Source: Hymenobacter volaticus (lineage in GTDB: Bacteria > Bacteroidota > Bacteroidia > Cytophagales > Hymenobacteraceae). Taken from it: a stretch of 64,000 nucleotides of DNA. A model generated the notes under the pieces. It was not told where the DNA came from. It saw only the letters and a program-made list of their open reading frames with translations, and ran no database searches. Positions 46,175 to 55,816 of the stretch are shown here, in pieces. The stretch spans positions 4,751,501-4,815,500 of the forward strand of contig NZ_CP095061.1 in the NCBI RefSeq assembly GCF_022921055.1. The letters are read 5' to 3'. The position numbers and the translations under genes are program-made. How positions within the stretch are numbered: the stretch's first letter is position 1; each line of letters starts with the position of its first letter.

Positions 46175-47545
46175 ATGCCTACATCATTACCTGTTAACAT
46201 TTTTATAGTAGAGGACAACGCTTGGTACGGCGAGTTGCTCGAATATAAATTAGCGCAGAATCCAGATTACCAAATTCAGCGCTTCACTACCGCTCAAGCT
46301 TGTCTTGCGCACCTCAATGAGCTGCCAGACCTCATCACTTTGGATTACAATTTGCCCGATGGCAAGGGTGACGAAGTACTGCGTCAGATCAAGGAGCGGC
46401 TACCCGAAGTAGCCGTCATTGTCATTTCCGGTCAAGAGGATGTTCGTACGGCTATCGGTTTGCTCCGACAGGGTGCCTACGACTATTTGGTTAAAGACGA
46501 GGAAACTGCTGACCGCCTATGGAATGTAGTAGGCAACGTGCGCAAGCAGTTGCAGCTACGGCGTGAAAATGAACGGTTGCGTGAGCAAATCGGGCAGAAA
46601 TACGATCCTAGCCGTGCCATCTTGGGCGAGAGTCCGCAAATGCGACAACTTGCCTCGCTTATTGAGAAAGCCGCCCGCACCAACATCACAGTGTCTGTTA
46701 GTGGCGAAACTGGAACGGGTAAAGAACTGGTAGCTAAAGCTATTCATTATCAATCGGCCCGTCGCAACCGGGCTTTCGTGGCCGTAAATGTGGCGGCTAT
46801 TCCGCACGAATTGCTGGAGAGCGAATTATTTGGGCACGAAAAGGGCGCTTTCACGGGGGCCATTAGCCGTCGGATTGGTCGGTTTGAAGAAGCGCACCAA
46901 GGCACCCTCTTCTTAGACGAGATTGGGGAGCTGCCTTTGGATCTGCAGGCGAAGCTTCTGCGCGTTTTACAAGAACGCGAAGTTCAGCGCGTCGGGGGTG
47001 GGCAACCCATTCCTTTCGATGCTCGCTTGATGGTGGCTACCCACCGCAACATGGCCGAAGAAGTGAAGAATGGTCGTTTTAGGGAAGACTTGTATTACCG
47101 CTTGCTCGGGCTGCCCATCGTGCTGCCACCGCTTCGGGAGCGAGGACAGGACATTTTGTTGCTTGCTGAGTCGTTCTTGAAAGACTTCTGCAACCAAAAC
47201 AAAATGGCTCATTGCACTTTCTCGCCCGAAGCCCAGGACTTGATGTTGCATTATCCTTTTCCGGGTAATGTGCGCGAACTGAAAGCCGTGGTGGAACTAG
47301 CGGCGGTATTAGCCGAAAACGACACCATTCAGCCCCAGGATTTGTCGCTCCGTGCGCAGGTTAGCTCCAATGGCACCAGTTCGGCCCCAACGAGCAACGA
47401 ATCTTTGCGGGTGCAGGTAGCTACCATTGTGCAACGATATCTTGATGCGCACCAAGGCAATATTTTGCAGGTGGCAGCCAAGCTGCAAATCGGAAAATCT
47501 ACTATCTACCGGATGGCGCAAAACAATGAAGTCCGGCTTCGGTAG
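46175..47545 (+). CDS. Sigma-54-dependent response regulator (NtrC family)
   Basis: Activator of RpoN-dependent promoters. Receiver domain (residues 1-120; phosphoacceptor D57 in LITLDYNLPDG, K107), AAA+ domain with Walker A GETGTGKE (177-184), the sigma-54-contacting loop GAFTGA (224-229) intact, Walker B LFLDEI (245-250), and a C-terminal Fis-type helix (GNILQVAAKLQIGKSTIYRM). The ATG at 46175 gives a start directly at the receiver domain. It is followed by a large hybrid histidine kinase 204 bp downstream, a likely partner. Confidence 0.94.
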   Translation: MPTSLPVNIFIVEDNAWYGELLEYKLAQNPDYQIQRFTTAQACLAHLNELPDLITLDYNLPDGKGDEVLRQIKERLPEVAVIVISGQEDVRTAIGLLRQGAYDYLVKDEETADRLWNVVGNVRKQLQLRRENERLREQIGQKYDPSRAILGESPQMRQLASLIEKAARTNITVSVSGETGTGKELVAKAIHYQSARRNRAFVAVNVAAIPHELLESELFGHEKGAFTGAISRRIGRFEEAHQGTLFLDEIGELPLDLQAKLLRVLQEREVQRVGGGQPIPFDARLMVATHRNMAEEVKNGRFREDLYYRLLGLPIVLPPLRERGQDILLLAESFLKDFCNQNKMAHCTFSPEAQDLMLHYPFPGNVRELKAVVELAAVLAENDTIQPQDLSLRAQVSSNGTSSAPTSNESLRVQVATIVQRYLDAHQGNILQVAAKLQIGKSTIYRMAQNNEVRLR

Positions 47546-47749
47546 GTTTACCACAATTACCTAGCAGTATTTCTGTTCTGCATGCAAAGGTTTCGCTTTC
47601 TATTTATTGCCGGGTAGCGCCTATTTTTGTAACGGTTCTGCTACCGCGGTAAAATTATTAGTGCCCTAGTGTTACCGGGTCCTTACTCTAAATATACCCC
47701 GTTATCGTATAATAGAATCAGGTACAATAATCTCAGTGACTATATAACT

Positions 47750-50700
47750 ATGACCACTATAGCATACCGTCAGCAGCAACGTCAATTGCGGCACGCACGA
47801 ACTATGCACCAAGCCGCGCAGCAACAATTGCAAGAACTGCGCGAGCAACTGCAACAGCAAAGTGAGCAGGCGGCTAGTCAGCTAAAAGCACTGCTTCAAA
47901 CGATGAGTTCGGGCATTCTGGCACAGGATGCAAACTTGCGAATAGTGCTCGTGAACGAGCGTTTGTGTGAACTGCTAAACTTAACCGATTCTGCCGCTAC
48001 ATATATCGGGTTGGAGCAGGATCAGTTTTTTTCGCAAGGCACTGAGTTTTGCAATGCCGAGCAGGTACGGCAGCAGGCTTGGCAGGCTATGCTCAGCCAA
48101 CAGCGCGTCGCGGAGTTGATTCCACTCACCAATGGCACTATTCTGCAACGGGAGTATTTGCCGTTGATGCAGGATGGAAATACGGTGCTGCACCTGTGGA
48201 GCTATGAGGACGTAACAGAACAGCAAAAAGTGCTGGCGCGGGTGCGCGAGCTCTCGCAACTAGCCGAACAAAGCCCAGCGCCCATCATCTGCTTTGGCAA
48301 CGATGGGCAGGCTCGCTACGCTAACCCAGCGGCTAGCCACGTGCTAGAAGCATTGGCCCTTCCTAAGTGGCGAGCTACGTATGACTTTATGCGGCAAGAA
48401 GTAGCGCAGGCACTGGTGGACAACACGCCGCGCACAGTGGAACATGGCCTTGCCGACCAGCATTACCTCTGGACTATAGTGCCGCTAGCTGGCGAAGAAG
48501 CCGCCAACATCTACCTCACCGATATTACAGCTCGCCGCCAAGCCGAAAGGGAACTCCGGCACAGTCAGCTTTTCGCGTCCCGCATCAACGACACGCTCCC
48601 AGGTATTGTGCTGTTGTTCGACGTGCAAGAGCAGCGCATCGTGTACGTCAATCGGCAGGTGAAGCGGGTGATGGGGTACTCCGAACAGGAGGTTTTAGAC
48701 CTGGGAAGCGGTGTTGTACCGTATTTATTGGATGCAGATGGGCAGCAGCAACTTCTTAGCTTGCCAGAGCGGGTTGCCACTCTTACCGACGAGCAAACGG
48801 TTAATTACGAGTTCTGGGTGCGCCATAAGAACGGCAGCTGGCGCTGGATGCGCATCCGGGGTAGCGCCTTTTTGCGCGACGCCGATGGCACGATTCGGCA
48901 ATTGGTAGGCAGCGCTGAAGATATGACGGAGCGCAAGGCAGCGGAAGAATCGTTGCGCCGGACGCGGCAGCGCCAGGAACGAGTTGCTAACACGATTCCT
49001 AACCTGATTTATATATACGATTACCAGCGAAAGCGCACGGTTTACTGCAATCGGTATATCGAAACCATTACGGGATATACAGAAGCTGAAATTGTGGCTA
49101 TGGGTGACGACGCTTTCTTGAAGCTGATGCCCGAAGCAGAAGCCCAGAAGCTTCGGCAACACATCATCCAAATGAGTGAGGCTCAAGATGGCGAAGTACT
49201 TACGCAGGAGTATCACCTAACGCACCTCAACGGCTCGGTGCGCTGGCTGCGCCTTACGACAACTCCATTTGAGCGCGACAAGGAAGGCCGGGTACGGCAG
49301 ATAGTAGGCACCGCAGAAGACATTACGCGCTGGAAAGTAGCCGACGAGCAGCGGCGCACTGCCAACCGCCGTTTAGCTGAGCAAAATCGACTGTTCCGCC
49401 AGGTAATTGATACCACCCCGCACCTTATCTATTTAAAAGACACGCAGGGTCATTACTTGCTAGCCAACCGGGCTACGGCCGAGCTTTACGGCATGACGCC
49501 AGCCCAAGTGGTGAACACGCAACTTGGCCAGCGGCCAATAAGCTTGGCCGACAGCCAACGTTACCGTCGCCAGGATGAGCAAGTGATTCGTACGGGCAAG
49601 GAGTTGGCGCAGGAAGAAACCTTCACCCGCCCTGATGGCTCACTACTATGGTTCTACAGTGTGAAGCGGCCCTTTGTGCTGGCCGATGGTAGCGTCCAGG
49701 TGCTAGGCATCGATAGCAACATCACGGAGCTGAAGCGCATGCAGTTGGATTTGCGAGCTGCGAAGGAGGCTGCCGAAGAAAACGCACAAGCCAAGCAGAA
49801 CTTCTTGGCTAATATGAGCCACGAAATCCGGACTCCTCTTAATGGCATTCTAGGCATTGCCGGGTTGTTGGCCAAAACGCCACTCGATGATCAACAAAGT
49901 CAGTACTTAGGCCACATCCGTCACTCCGCCGACCATCTGCTGGTGGTAATCAACGATGTGCTGGCTATGGCCCAGCTGGGTGCAGGGAAAATTCGGACGG
50001 AGACTATTCCCTTCGATCTGCGCGACGTGCTTCAGGCCAGCCAGGAGTCGTTGTTGCCGCGGGCGCAGGAGAAAGGCATTGCCCTTACGCTAAACCTTCC
50101 GTCCGCCGATGTGCCGACCACTGTTTTAGGCGACCCGTACCGCTTACGCCAGATTCTGCTTAATCTGCTCTCCAATGCTGTTAAGTTCACGGAGCGGGGC
50201 CAAGTAAGCCTGACGTGCCACCAACTGAGCGAGCCGGGCGAGAAACAGCTCTTCCAATTCTCGGTACAGGATACTGGTCCGGGCATTCCGCTGCACCAAC
50301 TGCAGGACATGTTTGAGCCTTTCACGCAGGCTTCTGCCAGCACAGCCCGCGAATACGGAGGCTCGGGCCTGGGCCTGAGTATTTCGCGCGGCCTTGTCGA
50401 GTTGATGGGGGGTACCATGACCGCTGAAAGCCAGTTGCACGAAGGCAGCACCTTTATGTTTACGCTGCCTTTCAGTTCTACAAAAGCTACTGTCACCCAA
50501 GAGCCGCACGCCCCTACTCTTGACTTCAGGAGCTTAGGGCCGCGCCGGGTGCTGCTCGCTGAAGACAATGCCATCAACCAGTTTCTGGTAGAATCGCTGC
50601 TGCGCAACTGGGGCTGGAACGTGGATACGGCTGGTACTGGTCCTGAGGCGCTGACCTTGTTTGGGCGCAACTTCTATGATATTGTGCTGATGGACATTCA

Positions 50701-51310
50701 GATGCCGGGAATGGACGGCGAAACGGCGATGCGGCTACTCCGGCAGCACCCCGAACCGGCCCGCGCTGCAACGCCCATCTTGGCGCTTACGGCCCACGCG
50801 TTGCGCGGCGAAGCGGAGCGCTACTTGGCCTCAGGATTTTCTGGCTACCTCTCCAAGCCTTTCCGCGAAGAAGAATTGTTTCAAACTATTTCCGCTGCGC
50901 TAGGTCAGCGGCCAGCAGTGCAGTCTATTACCAAAGAGGAAGCGCCCAAAGAGGAGGCACCGGCAGCTTCACTTTACAGCCTAAGCGGCATCCGCCGATT
51001 AGCCCACGGCAACGAAGAGTTTGTTCGGCGGTTGGCGCAGCTTTTCATTCAAACCACGCCGCCGGCTGTGCAGGGCATGGAGCAGTATGCTTCTTCCGGC
51101 GATTGTCAGAAGTTGTCGGCTTCGGCCCATAACCTGAAAAGCTCGCTCGATGGTTTGCATATCCGCCAACTGCACGGCCCTATTCGCCAGTTGGAAGCAT
51201 GCCGCGATACACCACTGCCCGCAGACCAGGCTCAGCAACTTGTGGCGGTGGTCCGCGACGTGACGGAGAAAGTAATGGAGGGCTTACGGCAGGACTTTCC
51301 AGGATTATAA
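47750..51310 (+). CDS. Hybrid histidine kinase (multi-PAS, REC, HPt)
   Basis: A 1186-residue signalling kinase without membrane segments. An N-terminal Gln-rich coiled coil (to about residue 60) is followed by roughly five PAS/PAC domains (for example IRGSAFLRDADGTIRQLVGS and the repeated W-R-W pattern), then HisKA with NMSHEIRTPLNGILG (His near 691), HATPase (N box LLNLLSNAVKFTERG near 803, GGSGLGLSISRGLV near 870), receiver (Asp in IVLMDIQMPGMDG near 981) and an HPt domain with SASAHNLKSSLDG near 1126. A complete phosphorelay in one chain. A longer frame from 47669 would add 27 residues and is less likely. Signal unknown; may feed the upstream NtrC-type regulator. Confidence 0.93.
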   Translation: MTTIAYRQQQRQLRHARTMHQAAQQQLQELREQLQQQSEQAASQLKALLQTMSSGILAQDANLRIVLVNERLCELLNLTDSAATYIGLEQDQFFSQGTEFCNAEQVRQQAWQAMLSQQRVAELIPLTNGTILQREYLPLMQDGNTVLHLWSYEDVTEQQKVLARVRELSQLAEQSPAPIICFGNDGQARYANPAASHVLEALALPKWRATYDFMRQEVAQALVDNTPRTVEHGLADQHYLWTIVPLAGEEAANIYLTDITARRQAERELRHSQLFASRINDTLPGIVLLFDVQEQRIVYVNRQVKRVMGYSEQEVLDLGSGVVPYLLDADGQQQLLSLPERVATLTDEQTVNYEFWVRHKNGSWRWMRIRGSAFLRDADGTIRQLVGSAEDMTERKAAEESLRRTRQRQERVANTIPNLIYIYDYQRKRTVYCNRYIETITGYTEAEIVAMGDDAFLKLMPEAEAQKLRQHIIQMSEAQDGEVLTQEYHLTHLNGSVRWLRLTTTPFERDKEGRVRQIVGTAEDITRWKVADEQRRTANRRLAEQNRLFRQVIDTTPHLIYLKDTQGHYLLANRATAELYGMTPAQVVNTQLGQRPISLADSQRYRRQDEQVIRTGKELAQEETFTRPDGSLLWFYSVKRPFVLADGSVQVLGIDSNITELKRMQLDLRAAKEAAEENAQAKQNFLANMSHEIRTPLNGILGIAGLLAKTPLDDQQSQYLGHIRHSADHLLVVINDVLAMAQLGAGKIRTETIPFDLRDVLQASQESLLPRAQEKGIALTLNLPSADVPTTVLGDPYRLRQILLNLLSNAVKFTERGQVSLTCHQLSEPGEKQLFQFSVQDTGPGIPLHQLQDMFEPFTQASASTAREYGGSGLGLSISRGLVELMGGTMTAESQLHEGSTFMFTLPFSSTKATVTQEPHAPTLDFRSLGPRRVLLAEDNAINQFLVESLLRNWGWNVDTAGTGPEALTLFGRNFYDIVLMDIQMPGMDGETAMRLLRQHPEPARAATPILALTAHALRGEAERYLASGFSGYLSKPFREEELFQTISAALGQRPAVQSITKEEAPKEEAPAASLYSLSGIRRLAHGNEEFVRRLAQLFIQTTPPAVQGMEQYASSGDCQKLSASAHNLKSSLDGLHIRQLHGPIRQLEACRDTPLPADQAQQLVAVVRDVTEKVMEGLRQDFPGL

Positions 51311-51316
51311 ACCTGG

Positions 51317-51351
51317 CTGCCGTAAGCAAGGTTATCACTTGCTTACGGCAG
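51317..51351 (+). terminator. Terminator-like hairpin after the hybrid kinase
   Basis: 14-bp perfect stem (51317-51330 with 51338-51351) directly after the kinase stop codon; only a scattered T-rich tail follows. Confidence 0.7.
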
Positions 51352-51403
51352 GGCTGTAAGTTTTGCTTTTTACTTTCGCTGGCTGTAAACTCGATAACAA
51401 GGC

Positions 51404-52447
51404 ATGAATAATAATGAAGTTCATACCCTTGTTATTGGAGCTGGGCAAGCCGGTCTAGCTGCGGCCTATTACTTACAACAACGGGGCGTAGACTTTGTAG
51501 TGCTGGATGAGCGCGCAACCGTGGGCGAGGTATGGGCCACCCGCTTCGACGCATTGCGTCTTTTTTCTCCGGCCTGGGCAAGCGGACTGCCTGGTTTTCC
51601 CTGGCCGGGCTCAAAGCTCCGCTATCCTTCCAAAGACGAAGCCGCTGCTTACCTGCGCAACTACGCCGCCCACTTCCGCTTCCCGATTCACTTAGGCCAA
51701 CGGGTGATTAGTCTAGTGCCTGCTATTGGTTCTGGCTATGTGGTCGAGACGGCTGCTAGGGCTACCTACTGTGCGCAGCACGTTATTATCAGCACGGGTG
51801 CCTACCCAGCGCCCAAGGTTCCCGCCTTTGCAGCCAGCCTACCAAAGCATGTACAACAGATTCACAGCAGCCACTACTATCGGCCTAGCCAAATTGCAGG
51901 CACAGGGCCGGTAGCCGTAGTAGGCAGCGGCAATTCCGCTTTACAAATAGCGGCCGACTTAGCGAGCACAGCCCGGCCGGTTTATGTCGCCTTCGATGAA
52001 AACACCAAGGCCCTGCCCAACAACCAGCTGATATGGGCACTCCTGAAAAGCACGGGCCTATTGCGCCTGTCGCGCTCCAATTTTTTGGGGCGCCGCATGA
52101 TGCACACGCCTGAACCGGTAGTAAGCGGCGACTTGCAACGGCTCCGGAGCTATGCCAACGCCAAATTCGTTGGTCGGGCTACGGGAGCAACGCCTGAAGG
52201 AGCTTTACTAGCCCGGCGTAGCACTACGCCTCCACTAGAAGCAGTAGTGTGGGCCACCGGCTTTCAACCGGCCTACGACTGGGTTAAGCTACCCATCTTC
52301 GATGCTACGGGAATTCCGCGTCATCAGCGAGGCCTTACGGAAGCACCGGGGCTAGCCTTTCTAGGTTTGCCTTGGCTAGATAGCCGCGGCTCGGCACTTA
52401 TGGGCGGTGCCGGAGCCGATGCTAGGTTTGTGGTACACAACTTATGA
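51404..52447 (+). CDS. Flavin-containing monooxygenase-like FAD/NAD(P) protein
   Basis: Two-dinucleotide-fold flavoprotein. FAD site LVIGAGQAGLAAAYYL at the N terminus, second (NADPH) site VAVVGSGNSALQIAADLA, and the ATG motif VVWATGFQPAYDW near the end are all present. The pattern fits the FMO/Baeyer-Villiger-like group that oxidises soft nucleophiles or ketones; substrate unknown. Length 347. It is followed by a 39-aa microprotein gene. Confidence 0.88.
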   Translation: MNNNEVHTLVIGAGQAGLAAAYYLQQRGVDFVVLDERATVGEVWATRFDALRLFSPAWASGLPGFPWPGSKLRYPSKDEAAAYLRNYAAHFRFPIHLGQRVISLVPAIGSGYVVETAARATYCAQHVIISTGAYPAPKVPAFAASLPKHVQQIHSSHYYRPSQIAGTGPVAVVGSGNSALQIAADLASTARPVYVAFDENTKALPNNQLIWALLKSTGLLRLSRSNFLGRRMMHTPEPVVSGDLQRLRSYANAKFVGRATGATPEGALLARRSTTPPLEAVVWATGFQPAYDWVKLPIFDATGIPRHQRGLTEAPGLAFLGLPWLDSRGSALMGGAGADARFVVHNL

Positions 52448-52577
52448 AAAGCACATAATTATACTGCAACTACTTATCCATGTTTATGGTTAGCTTTACA
52501 GATGACAACAATGGTAGTGTGCGGTTTTGCAGCTTGAGTTAGTTGTTGCGTTTCTTTCGTCTTTTAATTCTATTCGT

Positions 52578-52697
52578 ATGTCCCTGTTGATCTTTTTGGG
52601 CATTGCACTTGTCACTGCCCTACTTGCAATGAATACTTTCGACCAATTGAAAGACTCATTGAAGCCTGTACCCGTGCGCGCTAAGAATAGCCGCTAG
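52578..52697 (+). CDS. 39-aa single-pass membrane microprotein
   Basis: ATG at 52578, stop at 52695-52697. The product is one hydrophobic helix (SLLIFLGIALVTALLAMN) followed by a basic tail rich in Lys/Arg, so inside-positive orientation suggests a cytoplasmic C terminus. It has an A+T-rich leader and a strong terminator just after it. No family is recognised; it may regulate a membrane partner. Confidence 0.55.
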   Translation: MSLLIFLGIALVTALLAMNTFDQLKDSLKPVPVRAKNSR

Positions 52698-52731
52698 TTT
52701 TCATACCATGTGCTTGCTCAGCAAGAGCAAG

Positions 52732-52773
52732 CAACAAAAAGCCCCGCCTGCTTCCAGACGGGGCTTTTTGTTG
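52732..52773. terminator. Bidirectional terminator
   Basis: 15-bp perfect stem (52732-52746 with 52759-52773) between the microprotein gene and the convergent T9SS-domain gene, with A run on one side and T run on the other. Confidence 0.9.
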
Positions 52774-52800
52774 GCTAAGCGCCAGCACGCAACTAGCAGT

Positions 52801-53181
52801 CTAGCGGATTACTAGCTTACGCATTTGGCTGGCATTGTCGCCTTCTAGCCGCACATAGTACAAGCCGGTAGCGAACTTACTTAGGTCGAGTGTTTTAGTG
52901 AACCGGTCGTTGAGTTCGGTAATGGCCTCGCGGTAGATAACCGAGCCAATTACGTTTAGCACACGAAGCTCAAGCTTGCGGCCCTCAAAACCATTGATGG
53001 CAATATGAACAATACCAGTGCTCGGGTTAGGATACACCAATAGATTTCGTTCCTCGTTAGGTTTACTGGTTGGCCGGGTACCCACAAGACCGGGCTTGGC
53101 AAAAGCAGAAGACAAGCTGCTGCTCAAAGGGCCAAAAGCCAGCAGAAGCGTTAAAAAAATATAGTGTAAGCGTCTCATCAT
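52801..53181 (-). CDS. Small exported protein consisting of a T9SS sorting domain
   Basis: A 126-residue protein: signal peptide (MMRRLHYIFLTLLLAFGPLSSSLSSAFA), a linker of about 20 residues, then a full type A sorting domain (LLVYPNPSTGIVHIAINGFE through the terminal basic RKLVIR). There is almost no cargo between signal and sorting domain. Either it is a short surface protein, a decoy/occupancy peptide for the T9SS, or the remnant of a longer gene; the clean start favours a real gene. The second Met is also a possible start. Confidence 0.82.
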   Translation of the reverse strand: MMRRLHYIFLTLLLAFGPLSSSLSSAFAKPGLVGTRPTSKPNEERNLLVYPNPSTGIVHIAINGFEGRKLELRVLNVIGSVIYREAITELNDRFTKTLDLSKFATGLYYVRLEGDNASQMRKLVIR

Positions 53182-53358
53182 AAGGGGAATTAGAGCAGAA
53201 AAAATCAGCGCGCTCAGATAGTACCATAAAACGTTGTCTATCTGATTTGGTTTGCAAAGATACCGGCGGAATCTTAATTAAGCATCTAAAATATAACACT
53301 TTCACTACTAATCCTCGTTTCTGGACTTATTATTCACCTCTTTTCTGGACAAAAAAAG

Positions 53359-54467
53359 TTGGACGTTCTTGTTATAGGTGGAGGACTTGGGGGACTTACC
53401 GCAGCGCTCGACTTGAGGGCCCGCGGCCACCAGGTGACGGTTGTTGAAAAAAAGCAGTACCCTTTCCATCGGGTGTGCGGCGAATACGTGTCCAACGAGG
53501 TACTGCCGTATTTGCGCCGCCTTCAGGCCGACCCAACTCCGTTACACCCGGCCCGCATTACACGCTTCCTGCTTTCGTCGCCGGCTGGCCGCACATTGTC
53601 GGCACCGCTGGACCTTGGGGCTTCGGTATCAGTCGCTTTGCCCTCGACTACTACCTGTTTCAACTCGCCGAAGCGCGCGGCATCACGGTGCTTCAGCGCG
53701 CTACAGTTGCGGCAGTAGCGTACAACCCCACTACGGATTCTCATACTACCACCCTAGCCGATGGTCGCACGCTAATCACGCGTGCCGTGCTTGGCGCCTA
53801 TGGCAAGCGTAGCACCCTCGACCGGCAGCGGCACTTCTTCCAACAACGTTCGCCTTACATTGGTGTAAAGCATCATCTGCGGCTCGATTACGCTTCTGAC
53901 TTAATTGCACTCCACAACTTTGCCGATGGGTATGCGGGTATCTCGGCAGTGGAAGATGGGCGCTACTGTTTCTGCTACCTCACCACTCGCCAAAATCTGA
54001 AGCAACAAGGTACTATTGCGGCCTTAGAGCAGAATGTATTGGCCGCTAACCCCTTGCTGCGCGCTATCCTTACCGAAGCCGAATTCTTGTATCCGCAGCC
54101 CGAGGTAATCAACGAAATTTCCTTTGCTCCTAAAAGCAGCGTGGAAGACCATGTCTTGCTATGCGGAGATGCGGCAGGGCTGATTACGCCCTTGTGCGGC
54201 AACGGCATGGCCATGGCGATGCACGGGGCGCAGTTAGCCAGTGCCCACCTCCACGACTTTTTGCAAGGCCGAACCACCCGCGCTACGCTGGAAACCCGCT
54301 ATCGGCGCGATTGGCAAACGCACTTTGGGCAGCGGCTGCAGGTGGGACGGCTGGTACAGGGTCTGTTTGGCAAGCCGCTGCTCAGTGAAGCCGTAGTCGG
54401 TGGCCTCAGCCATTGGCCTGGTGGCGTCAGGGCGCTGATGCGCCGCACCCACGGTCAGGCATTTTAA
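53359..54467 (+). CDS. FAD-dependent monooxygenase/reductase of the polyketide cluster (apparent frameshift)
   Basis: Flavoprotein of the geranylgeranyl-reductase/PHBH-like group. The N-terminal piece (TTG start, LDVLVIGGGLGGLTAALDL, HRVCGEYVS) loses frame at the GGGG of 53617-53620; adding one G yields LDLGGFGISRFALDYYLF and joins the downstream frame with VLLCGDAAGLITPLCGNGMA (second FAD motif). After repair about 369 residues, normal for the family. The ordered position before a type III polyketide synthase and a methyltransferase suggests it hydroxylates or reduces the polyketide product, as SrsC does in Streptomyces; this is inference. Confidence 0.88.
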
Positions 54468-54540
54468 TTACTTGGCAGGCCACTAGCGGAAATCAGCGGA
54501 CAACGCCTTCTGCTGGCTAAGCTGTATCTCAACCGTAGAC

Positions 54541-54574
54541 AAGCCCTTGACATTTCTGTTAGTGTCAGGGGCTT
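54541..54574 (+). terminator. Terminator after the FAD enzyme gene
   Basis: 12-bp stem with one T-G pair (54541-54552 with 54563-54574), about 75 nt past the stop codon. The T tract after it is weak, so read-through to the synthase gene is possible. Confidence 0.55.
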
Positions 54575-54665
54575 GCTACTTACTTGGAGTTGCTGCGCTT
54601 TTTGCCCAGGATGCTGCACATAGTTCCTCAGTCCCTCGCCCAAGTATTTCCGTATACTGCACTTA

Positions 54666-55772
54666 ATGACCAGCTACCTTAGTGCCATTGGCACGGCCAA
54701 CCCCACTCACCGTCTTCCGCAAGCTTCAATTGGTGAATTCATGGCGCGAGCCCTGCAATTCGACGAAGCGGCCACCCGCAAGCTGCGCGCTTTGTATCGA
54801 GTTTCGGGCATTGGGCATCGGTATACGGTCTTACCCGACTACGGACGCTCAACCGGTGACTTCACTTTCTTTCCGAACACCCCTGATTTAGAACCCTTTC
54901 CTACAGTTGGCGCCCGCATGCAAGCCTATCGGCGTGAGGCCCTGCCCTTGGCAACTGCCGCGGCGGAAAGCTGCCTTCAAAATGCGCCAGAGATTTCGCC
55001 TGCTTCACTCACGCACTTGATTTCGGTGAGTTGCACCGGTATGTACGCGCCCGGCTTGGATATAGAACTGGTAAACCGCCTCGGGTTGCGCCCAAATGTG
55101 CAGCGCACCTGCGTGAACTTTATGGGTTGTTACGCCGCCTTCAACGCCCTCAAACTCGCCGATGCTATTTGCCGCGCCGATCCAGAAGCGCGGGTGCTAG
55201 TGGTATGTACGGAGCTATGCACCCTGCATTTTCAGAAGCACCACGAAGAAGACCATCTGGTTTCTAATGCCTTGTTTGGGGACGGGTCTGCGGCTGCGCT
55301 GGTGCTAGGTCGCCCTTCCGGCACAAGGCCGCACCTAGCTCTAGAGGCCTTTCATTGCGGCCTAGAGCCCGATGGACACGCGGATATGGCTTGGCACGTC
55401 AATGACTCCGGTTTCGAAATGACGCTTTCTTCGTACGTACCCAAGCTGATACAGCGCGGTATTCGACGGCTTACCGATGATTTGCTGCGGCATCTGCCGG
55501 TCAAGCTCACAGATATTCGGCACTTTGCCATTCACCCGGGTGGGCGCCGTATTCTCGAAGCCATTGAGAAAGAACTAAATATAACTCGCGCAGATAACGC
55601 CCCAGCTTACCACATCCTGCGCGAATACGGCAATATGTCGTCGGCAACGGTGCTGTTTGTGCTGCGCGAGTTACTGAACGGCTTCACTGCCTCCGACGCG
55701 GGGGCACCGGTTCTGAGCTTTGCTTTCGGGCCAGGTCTGACATTGGAAGCCATGCTCTTACGCGTGGTGTAA
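54666..55772 (+). CDS. Type III polyketide synthase
   Basis: Chalcone/stilbene-synthase-like homodimeric enzyme that condenses an acyl starter with malonyl-CoA. The catalytic triad is complete: Cys155 in NFMGCYAAFNAL, His290 in FAIHPGGRRILEAI and Asn323 in EYGNMSSATVLFVL; the C-terminal GFGPG-like loop reads FAFGPGLTLEAML. Length 368 is normal. It lies between a flavin enzyme and a SAM methyltransferase, all on the plus strand. Product is probably an alkylresorcinol or alkylpyrone lipid, inferred from gene context. Confidence 0.95.
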   Translation: MTSYLSAIGTANPTHRLPQASIGEFMARALQFDEAATRKLRALYRVSGIGHRYTVLPDYGRSTGDFTFFPNTPDLEPFPTVGARMQAYRREALPLATAAAESCLQNAPEISPASLTHLISVSCTGMYAPGLDIELVNRLGLRPNVQRTCVNFMGCYAAFNALKLADAICRADPEARVLVVCTELCTLHFQKHHEEDHLVSNALFGDGSAAALVLGRPSGTRPHLALEAFHCGLEPDGHADMAWHVNDSGFEMTLSSYVPKLIQRGIRRLTDDLLRHLPVKLTDIRHFAIHPGGRRILEAIEKELNITRADNAPAYHILREYGNMSSATVLFVLRELLNGFTASDAGAPVLSFAFGPGLTLEAMLLRVV

Positions 55773-55816
55773 CCGCTAGAGCAGGCCTCGTGGAGAAGTA
55801 ATAGAACGATTTGAAA

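Noticed and set aside
45970-46218. 82-codon minus-strand frame in the regulator leader
   Set aside because: Overlaps the start of the NtrC-type gene, has no recognised pattern and no promoter or terminator of its own.
55811-55816. TTG start two codons upstream of the methyltransferase ATG
   Set aside because: A normal ATG lies two codons downstream and the added residues carry no conservation signal.
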